From CAYWMD01 sp964458575 (GTDB lineage Bacteria; Verrucomicrobiota; Verrucomicrobiia; Limisphaerales; JADLHS01), in NCBI GenBank assembly GCA_964458575.1, contig CAYWMD010000073.1, forward strand, positions 1-30,012: a stretch of DNA of 30,012 bases, written 5' to 3'. Shown one piece after another: positions 24,413-30,012 of the stretch. The notes beneath the pieces are model-generated. The model was not told the origin of the DNA. It made no database searches and worked only from the letters and a program-made list of their open reading frames with translations. How positions within the stretch are numbered: position 1 is the stretch's first letter; each line of letters begins with the position of its first letter. The translations under genes and the position numbers were made by a program.

Positions 24413-25135
24413 ATGGCAAAAGTGACGGGGCCATACATGCGTAACGCGCACATCCAACCTGGGCAATTCTCCTCTCGAAAGACCCTCGCCTTGATCGAAT
24501 TGCTGGTGATCATCGCCTTTACTGCGATTCGAGCGAAGGCCCAGAATTACATCCAGAACCCGGAGTTCGAGTCAGCGCTGGGCCCCACCAATTGGACGGT
24601 CGGCCATATCCGTGGCGGACTTCCGGATTTTGAAATCCACGACCGGACCACGGCGGCGTCGCGCGGGTGGGAGACCGGCGATTTCGGCGCCCAATTCCGT
24701 CCGTTGCACAACAAACTCGCGCACGCTTACTTCACCCAGACCGTGACCAACTTGAACCCGGAAAACTTTTACACCGTCAGTGGTTGGATGAGCGAGGATT
24801 GGTGGTCGCCCCCACCCAACGGCAGCGCCTACCAGCCGGTCCGGGACGGCAAGCGGGACAAGTTTCTGGTTTACATCGAGGCCATTGGCGGTCAGGGCAG
24901 CCCGACCACAGACGGCCGGTTCAGCCTGCTGGCAACCAATTCGGCGCCCGTTTATACGAACGCCGACGTCGCTGTTTATGCAACGGACACCTGGCGACAA
25001 TACAGCGTGCGTCAACGACCGGATACCAACGGCCGCATTGAGGTGCGTCTGCATCTGGACAAACTCTCCTGGGACGTCACGTACTATCTCTACGTCATGA
25101 ATGGATATTTTGACAGCATCTCCCTGACGCCTTGA
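24413..25135 (+). CDS. Secreted jelly-roll-like protein A with pilin-like leader (paralogue 1 of 3)
   Basis: A 240-residue secreted protein, first of three tandem paralogues. The N-terminus is odd: RKTLALIELLVIIAFTAI (22-39) is a recognisable prepilin leader (LIELLVII), but the G-F cleavage site is lost and AKAQN (41-45) offers a signal-peptidase-type site instead. The mature part reads NYIQNPEFESALGPTNWTV, GLPDFEIHDRTT, AYFTQTVTNLNPENFYTVSG, DGRFSLLATN, TNGRIEVRLHLDK and YFDSISLTP. This resembles a galactose-binding/CenC-type β-sandwich (carbohydrate-binding module). AAGGA lies 5 nt before ATG. The next gene starts within about 25 bp of its stop. Function as a glycan-binding protein is inferred. 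Confidence 0.8.
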   Translation: MAKVTGPYMRNAHIQPGQFSSRKTLALIELLVIIAFTAIRAKAQNYIQNPEFESALGPTNWTVGHIRGGLPDFEIHDRTTAASRGWETGDFGAQFRPLHNKLAHAYFTQTVTNLNPENFYTVSGWMSEDWWSPPPNGSAYQPVRDGKRDKFLVYIEAIGGQGSPTTDGRFSLLATNSAPVYTNADVAVYATDTWRQYSVRQRPDTNGRIEVRLHLDKLSWDVTYYLYVMNGYFDSISLTP

Positions 25136-25158
25136 AACACGCCTCGCCATTGTCCGCC

Positions 25159-25800
25159 ATGAAGAACCCATACCAGTTCAACGCGAGCGGCCGGAATCTG
25201 GCGCGCAGGGGTTTGTTGACCCTTGCGTTGTTCGTCGCGACGGCTGTCACCGGTCAAAACCTTCTTAAGAACGGCAATTTTGAATCGCCGCTCACGACGA
25301 ATGATTGGACGCTCCAGTTCAGCGCGCCCGGCATTCCCAGCACGAACGCCTACGGCGGTCCGGGCGATTTTGCCATCGCCGACCGCACGACCGAAGGCAG
25401 TCGTGTCGCGGGCGGCTACGGCGGACACATTCGCTCGCGCACGGATTGGACCACGCGGACGTATTTCACCCAGACAGTTTCCGGCCTCACCAACGGGACG
25501 ACCTACCACCTCAGCGGTTACATGCGTTGCACCATGAATGACGACAAGTTCCGCGTCTCCATCGAAACGGTGGGCGGGAACGGCGACCCTACGGGTGACG
25601 GGCGTTTCTCGCTCCGCACACCGGACGCCGTGACCAATAAACCCCAAACGCAGTATTTCCTCGACCAGACGCCCGACGCGAACGGGAAAATCGAAGTGCG
25701 GTTGCGCTTTGAGAAACGGGCGATGACCCCGGGGCCGGTCAGCTATCCCAAGTTCACCCAATACAGCGCCTACTTTGATGATTTCTCGTTGACCCCGTGA
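25159..25800 (+). CDS. Secreted jelly-roll-like protein B (paralogue 2 of 3)
   Basis: A 213-residue secreted protein from the ATG at 25159, with a standard signal peptide (LARRGLLTLALFVATAVTG, then QN). It shares the paralogue core: NLLKNGNFESPL, NDWTLQFS, GGPGDFAIADRTT, TYFTQTVSGLTNGTTYHLSG, GDGRFSLRT, NGKIEVRLRFEK and YFDDFSLTP. The fold is predicted as a β-sandwich of the CenC/galactose-binding type; a carbohydrate-binding role is inferred from this and from neighbours. A TTG at 25132 would extend it and overlap the previous stop, but the ATG gives the normal signal peptide. Its stop overlaps the GTG start of the third paralogue by 4 bp. Confidence 0.82.
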   Translation: MKNPYQFNASGRNLARRGLLTLALFVATAVTGQNLLKNGNFESPLTTNDWTLQFSAPGIPSTNAYGGPGDFAIADRTTEGSRVAGGYGGHIRSRTDWTTRTYFTQTVSGLTNGTTYHLSGYMRCTMNDDKFRVSIETVGGNGDPTGDGRFSLRTPDAVTNKPQTQYFLDQTPDANGKIEVRLRFEKRAMTPGPVSYPKFTQYSAYFDDFSLTP

Positions 25801-26711
25801 GACCTGATCAAAAAGCAACTGCTGCCCCCTGCGTACGCTCTTTGCCCCAGCGCCGTGGCGCACGCCGCTTTGCCGCGATACCGTTGACTTTGCTCGTCAC
25901 TGCGTCCGTTGTCGCCCAAAATCATGTGAAGAACCCGGACTTCGAAGAACCGCTCGGCACCAACAATTGGACGGTGGTTTACGTTTACGGTGGTCCGTCG
26001 GACTTTGCGACGCACGACCGGACCACGATTGCTCATAAGGACAAGGTTCCCGGCACGTGGGATGGTGACCCGAATTATCTCGATGTTTACGGCGCGGAAT
26101 TTCAGCCCTACCACGACGGCAAGATGCACGCCTATTTCAAGCAGACCGTTGCCGGCCTGAAGCCGGGGTCGAACTACGTCGTTAGCTGCTGGATGGTTCA
26201 CTTCACCGATCTCTCCACCAACACGGTCATGGTTTACCTGGAGGCGTTGGGCGGCCCCGGGGGCAACATTTCACGCAAGACGCCCTATGTGACCAAATAC
26301 TGCAACAACCATCCCGAGAACTGGGCGCGTTATTCCGTCACCAACACGGCCAGCACCAACGGCCAGATCGAAGTCCAGTTGCACTTTGACAAGAACCAAT
26401 GGACGAGCTTCGTCTGGGAATATACCCGGGCGTACTTTGATCACGTGGCGGTCATGCCGCCGGGTCAACCCCCGCCAGCGTTCAAAATCCTGTCGTTGGC
26501 GCTTTCGCAGCCGGCAAGCGCAACGTTCAAATGGGAAACCGTGATGAACAACACCTATCGCATTGAGGCTTCCTCGAATCTCCAATCATGGTCCACCTTT
26601 CGGGACGAGCTCCTGGCGACGGGCACCAATTTGACCTTCACGACGAACCTCACGACAGGATTGACACCGCCAAGATACTTCCGGGTCCTCTCAAAAAACT
26701 ATCAGCCTTGA
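25797..26711 (+). CDS. Secreted jelly-roll-like protein C with C-terminal extension (paralogue 3 of 3)
   Basis: A 304-residue secreted protein starting with GTG that overlaps the previous stop (GTGA), so it is translationally coupled. It has a long basic region and hydrophobic segment (RRFAAIPLTLLVTASVVA) before QN. The core repeats the paralogue pattern: HVKNPDFEEPLGTNNWTVV, GGPSDFATHDRTT, AYFKQTVAGLKPGSNYVVS, NGQIEVQLHFDKNQW and YFDHVAVMPP. About 80 extra residues follow (FKILSLALSQPASATFKWET ... YRIEASSNLQSW ... PPRYFRVL). This matches a module common at the C-termini of Verrucomicrobiota exported proteins, perhaps a sorting or adhesion domain. Three nucleotides separate it from the next sulfatase gene. 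Confidence 0.83.
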   Translation: MRPDQKATAAPCVRSLPQRRGARRFAAIPLTLLVTASVVAQNHVKNPDFEEPLGTNNWTVVYVYGGPSDFATHDRTTIAHKDKVPGTWDGDPNYLDVYGAEFQPYHDGKMHAYFKQTVAGLKPGSNYVVSCWMVHFTDLSTNTVMVYLEALGGPGGNISRKTPYVTKYCNNHPENWARYSVTNTASTNGQIEVQLHFDKNQWTSFVWEYTRAYFDHVAVMPPGQPPPAFKILSLALSQPASATFKWETVMNNTYRIEASSNLQSWSTFRDELLATGTNLTFTTNLTTGLTPPRYFRVLSKNYQP

Positions 26712-26714
26712 GCA

Positions 26715-28124
26715 ATGAGTAAACGCCGACTTCGCAACCGGCTCCTGGCAGTTGTCGCGCTTCCGCTGACTTTGTCATTCACCGCGTCCGCTGAAAGGCC
26801 AACGCCAAAAGCAGTTGCCAAGCCCAACATCATTTTCATTTTCGCCGACGACTGGGGCTGGGGCGACTTGGGTTGCCACGGGAGCAAATGGGTCAAGACA
26901 CCGAACCTCGACCGTCTGGCGCGCGAGGGCACGGACTTTCATCAGTTCAACGTGCTCAATCCGGTTTGCTCGCCCAGTCGCACGGCGGCGATGACCGGGC
27001 AATATCCTGCGCGCTGGAGTGTCCATCAACATTTCGCCAACTTCGCGCTCAATCGCCAACACGGCATGCCCGACTGGCTCGACCCCAAAGCGCCCATGTT
27101 GCCGCGCGTGCTCAAACAGGCCGGGTATCGCACCGGTCACTTCGGCAAGTGGCATCTGACAAATCGCGGTGTCGTTGATGCGCCCGAACCGAGGGCTTAC
27201 GGCTTTGACGAGTGGGCCGTCTTCAACGGACCGGGCGAGCAGGCCGGCTTGCACGACACGGCGACCAACGCCGTAAAATTCATTCGCGCCCACCAGCACG
27301 AGCCGTTTTATCTCAACGTCTGGCTGCACGAAAGCCACACGCCGCACGTCCCCACCGACGAATCCATGAAGCGACACGCCGACCTGGAGGAACAGAAACA
27401 AGTCTATGCCGCGGTCATCACGGATGGCGACAACGCCGTTGGCCAGGTACTGACCGCGCTCAAGGAGACAGGACTGGAGCAAAACACCCTGGTGATTTTC
27501 TCCAGTGACAACGGTCCCGAGAGCACCGGCCCGGAGCGGAACAAACAGCATCGCGCCAATTCCGAACAGGGCCTGGGCACATATTACAGCGTCGGCGAAA
27601 CGGGCGGGCTGCGCGGGCGCAAACGCAGCTTGTTCGAAGGCGGCGTGCGCGTGCCTTTCATCGTGCGTTGGCCCGGCCACACGCCGGCCGGGGTGACGAA
27701 CAATACGACGGTCCTCACGGCTGTGGATTTGTTTCCGACATTGTGCGCCGCCGCTGGCGTCCCGCTGCCAACGGACTACCGGCCCGACGGCGAAAATCTG
27801 CTCGCCGCGCTGGAAGGAAAGAACGCGACGCGAACGAAGCCCATCTTTTGGGAATGGCGCGGAACCTCGCACCCGCCAGATTGGTGGCCGCGCCTCGCCG
27901 TCCGTGAAGGTGATTGGAAACTCTACCTCGCCCCCGCCCGCAACCGCGCCGAACTTTACGACGAATCCAACGACCGCCGCGAACAGCAGGACCAGGCGGC
28001 GCGACACCCGGACATCGTTGCGCGGCTGAAGCGGCTTGCGCTCGAATGGAAATCTACGCTGCCCGAGCAGCCGCGTCCCGACTGCATTTCCAAACTTCCG
28101 CCGACAAAAACATCCGCCCAGTGA
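26715..28124 (+). CDS. Secreted sulfatase (S1 family), arylsulfatase A-like
   Basis: A 469-residue exported sulfatase with a signal peptide (LLAVVALPLTLSFTASA). It shows the metal site NIIFIFADDWGWGDLGCHG (D45, D46), the formylglycine motif CSPSRTA (C85), TGQYPAR, HFGKWHL, the second metal site FSSDNGPES, and GLRGRKRSLFEGGVRVPFIV, typical of arylsulfatase A-like S1 enzymes. It differs clearly from the two minus-strand sulfatases and is therefore a separate subfamily. It begins 3 nt after the third jelly-roll-like gene and ends 6 nt before the CocE-like gene, so it is in the same operon. Substrate is unknown; a sulfated polysaccharide is inferred. Confidence 0.95.
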   Translation: MSKRRLRNRLLAVVALPLTLSFTASAERPTPKAVAKPNIIFIFADDWGWGDLGCHGSKWVKTPNLDRLAREGTDFHQFNVLNPVCSPSRTAAMTGQYPARWSVHQHFANFALNRQHGMPDWLDPKAPMLPRVLKQAGYRTGHFGKWHLTNRGVVDAPEPRAYGFDEWAVFNGPGEQAGLHDTATNAVKFIRAHQHEPFYLNVWLHESHTPHVPTDESMKRHADLEEQKQVYAAVITDGDNAVGQVLTALKETGLEQNTLVIFSSDNGPESTGPERNKQHRANSEQGLGTYYSVGETGGLRGRKRSLFEGGVRVPFIVRWPGHTPAGVTNNTTVLTAVDLFPTLCAAAGVPLPTDYRPDGENLLAALEGKNATRTKPIFWEWRGTSHPPDWWPRLAVREGDWKLYLAPARNRAELYDESNDRREQQDQAARHPDIVARLKRLALEWKSTLPEQPRPDCISKLPPTKTSAQ

Positions 28125-28130
28125 GGCTTC

Positions 28131-29930
28131 ATGAATACCCGCTCGATGCCATCGCCTTTCAAACCTGTTCAATCCAACGCCGTCTCGCGCCGGCTCTCTC
28201 TGGTCGGTCTGGCCGTTTGTTGCTTTGTGGCGCTGCCAACCGCGGCGGACGCCGTCAAAGCCGAACTCGATGTGCCGGCTCCCATGCGCGACGGCGTCAT
28301 CCTGCGCGCGAACGTGTTTCGTCCCGAAGGCAACGGCCCGTGGCCGGTGCTCCTGACACGCACGCCGTACGGCAAGCAGGGCAAAAAATACGATGCCTAC
28401 GTCAAGGCCGGTTACATCGTCGTTTGCCAGGACACCCGCGGTCGCTACCAATCCGACGGCCAGTTCGAATCCTTTTACCGTTTCAAAACCCACGACGCCG
28501 AGGATGGCTACGACACCGTCGAGTGGGCCGCGAAGTTGCCCGGCGCCAACGGCAAGGTCGGCACGTTTGGCGCGTCCTACAATGCGTTCCTGCAATGGCG
28601 GCTCGCGCCGCTGCGTCCGCCGTCGCTCGTCGCCATGGCCGCCTTTTCCATTCCCGCCCGCCTCACGGATTTGGAAGGCCCGGGCACGATCCGGCCCGGC
28701 CGACGATTGCGCTGGTGGTACACCACCATCTCACCGGATCTGCGTCGCCGCAACGGCCGGCCCGGCCCCCAAACCATTGCCGATGCCGCGAAACTCTGGG
28801 CCAGTGGCGAGGGCGAACGGTTGCACAACTTCCTGCCCTGGCTGGAACTGCCCGAGAGCGTCTGTGAAGAGGAAACCGACGCCGTCCGTTACTGGTTGCG
28901 CCATCCGCAAACCGACCCCTGGCAACTGGACCAGGGATGCAAGGACATCGCCGTGCCCAACCTCGACATGCTCGGCTGGTTTGATCATTGCAACGACTCG
29001 ATTGATTTTTTCCGCACGATGACCTGGCGCGGTCGCACGAAAGCCGCCCGCACGGGCCAGCGTTTGATCATCGGTCCGTGGGGGCACGACTCCCGTGGGA
29101 AACGCAAGGTCGGCGATTTTGATTTCGGGCCGGCGGCGGAGATGAGTGTGCCGCAGACGGAAGTCCGCTATTTTGATTACTGGCTGAAAGGCCAGCCCAA
29201 TGGTGTTGATCGGGACGCGCCGGTCAAAATCTTCATCATGGGCGCCAACCGCTGGCGGGACGAGCGCGAGTGGCCATTGAAGCGGGAGCAACCGATGGAA
29301 TTCTTTCTGACCAGCGACGGCCCGGCCAATTCCGCCTTCGGGGGCGGAAAGCTGCTGACCCGGGCGGCCAGCGCAACCGGCCAGGACCATTACCGCTACG
29401 ATCCGCGCGACCCCGTGCCGACGCTCTGGAAGGATATCAGCTTCATGGTCCCCAATGACCAACGGCCCCTCGCGAATCGCCGGGACATCCTCGTGTACCA
29501 ATCAGCACCGCTCGACGCGCCGTTGGAGGTGACCGGTTATCCAAAGGTGCAGCTTTATGCCGCGTCGTCGGCGCCGGACACGGATTTCTTTGCGCGCCTG
29601 ATTGATGTAGCGCCCGACGGCACGGCCCGCGAAGTGGCCATGGGCATGGTGCGGGCGCGCTTTCGCGATTCATTGAGCGAACCGAAACTGCTGAAACCCG
29701 GCGAGATCACCCGGTTCGAGATCAGGTTGCGCCCCACGTCGAACCTCTTTCAACACGGCCACCGGATTCGGCTCGACATCACGAGTTCCGATTTCCCCAA
29801 CTACAACCGCAACCACAACACCGCCACCGACCAAAATGCCGATGCCACTTTGGCCGTCGCCGATCAAACGATCTGCCACGGTGGTCGCTGGAAATCCAAG
29901 TTGATCCTGCCGGTGATTCCGGCTAAGTAA
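28131..29930 (+). CDS. CocE/NonD-family exported hydrolase (X-Pro dipeptidyl-peptidase/esterase type)
   Basis: A 599-residue exported α/β-hydrolase with a signal peptide (LVGLAVCCFVALPTAADA). It follows the CocE/NonD layout: MRDGVILRANVFRPEG, then VCQDTRGRYQSDG (family hallmark), the nucleophile elbow KVGTFGASYNAF (S149), acid D285 in MLGWFDHCND, base H319 in IIGPWGHDSRG, and a C-terminal jelly-roll (TSNLFQHGHRIRLDITSSDFPNYNRN). The usual SYGG elbow is SYNA here. The family cleaves esters, amides or X-Pro peptides; in this setting an esterase on decorated glycans is plausible. GAGG overlaps the preceding stop and lies at the proper distance from the ATG. It is the last gene of the operon; the 82 bp after it contain no recognised feature. 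Confidence 0.93.
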   Translation: MNTRSMPSPFKPVQSNAVSRRLSLVGLAVCCFVALPTAADAVKAELDVPAPMRDGVILRANVFRPEGNGPWPVLLTRTPYGKQGKKYDAYVKAGYIVVCQDTRGRYQSDGQFESFYRFKTHDAEDGYDTVEWAAKLPGANGKVGTFGASYNAFLQWRLAPLRPPSLVAMAAFSIPARLTDLEGPGTIRPGRRLRWWYTTISPDLRRRNGRPGPQTIADAAKLWASGEGERLHNFLPWLELPESVCEEETDAVRYWLRHPQTDPWQLDQGCKDIAVPNLDMLGWFDHCNDSIDFFRTMTWRGRTKAARTGQRLIIGPWGHDSRGKRKVGDFDFGPAAEMSVPQTEVRYFDYWLKGQPNGVDRDAPVKIFIMGANRWRDEREWPLKREQPMEFFLTSDGPANSAFGGGKLLTRAASATGQDHYRYDPRDPVPTLWKDISFMVPNDQRPLANRRDILVYQSAPLDAPLEVTGYPKVQLYAASSAPDTDFFARLIDVAPDGTAREVAMGMVRARFRDSLSEPKLLKPGEITRFEIRLRPTSNLFQHGHRIRLDITSSDFPNYNRNHNTATDQNADATLAVADQTICHGGRWKSKLILPVIPAK

Positions 29931-30012
29931 CCCGCCGCACCCAGAGCGCGGACCGCCGAGTTGGTTTGTAGAAACCTTTTTCCTTGGCGAGCGTCCGTGA
30001 AGGAATGAATCG

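Noticed and set aside
26775..28595. 606-codon minus-strand open frame opposite the third sulfatase
   Set aside because: Antisense shadow; the plus strand encodes an intact sulfatase and the start of the CocE-like gene.

Overview
The window looks like a chromosomal segment of a GC-rich member of the Verrucomicrobiota, probably a Pedosphaera/Limisphaera-like lineage. This is inferred from family content, not from a marker gene: a pseudopilin with the GFTLIELLVVIAIIAILAAM leader, several secreted sulfatases, a DUF5069 protein, HEAT-repeat and PATAN-type regulators, and many intergenic palindromes. No rRNA, tRNA or CRISPR array was seen.

Region 1 (1-5400): an IS110-family insertion sequence (about 46-1347, transposase on the minus strand) bracketed by a 9-bp direct repeat, a GNAT acetyltransferase, a 476-bp palindrome-rich gap, a Tat-exported TIM-barrel-like protein and a secreted propeller-like protein, then a second palindromic gap.

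Region 2 (5400-13112, all minus strand): read in transcription order this is a HEAT-repeat protein, a response regulator (REC + PATAN/DUF4388 + two roadblock-like segments), a DUF309 protein, a large protein made of two tandem copies of a protein-kinase-like module, a cardiolipin synthase and a DUF5069 protein. It reads as a signalling and envelope block.

Region 3 (13290-16054, plus strand): parB without an adjacent parA, then a PfkB-type sugar kinase whose stop overlaps the start of peptide deformylase. A 13/16 match to the parS consensus lies just upstream, inside the HEAT-repeat gene.

Region 4 (16115-22890): a secreted glycosidase-like propeller protein, a UDP-sugar 4-epimerase, and two closely similar secreted sulfatases (with a shared 5' leader) on either side of a small two-helix membrane protein that carries its own duplicated motif.

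Region 5 (23007-29930, plus strand): one tightly packed run of a pseudopilin, a small lipoprotein, three tandem paralogous secreted jelly-roll-like proteins, a third sulfatase and a CocE/NonD-type hydrolase. The first of the three paralogues has a leader that looks like a decayed pilin leader. Regions 4 and 5 together suggest export of enzymes and binding proteins for sulfated, probably esterified polysaccharide. No sulfatase-maturing enzyme, TonB/SusD-type transporter or sulfatase regulator is present here, so these must lie elsewhere.

Best candidates for something not well described: the tandem kinase-like protein (7629-9389), the three-paralogue secreted cassette with the repurposed pilin leader (24413-26711), and the parS-like site next to orphan parB.
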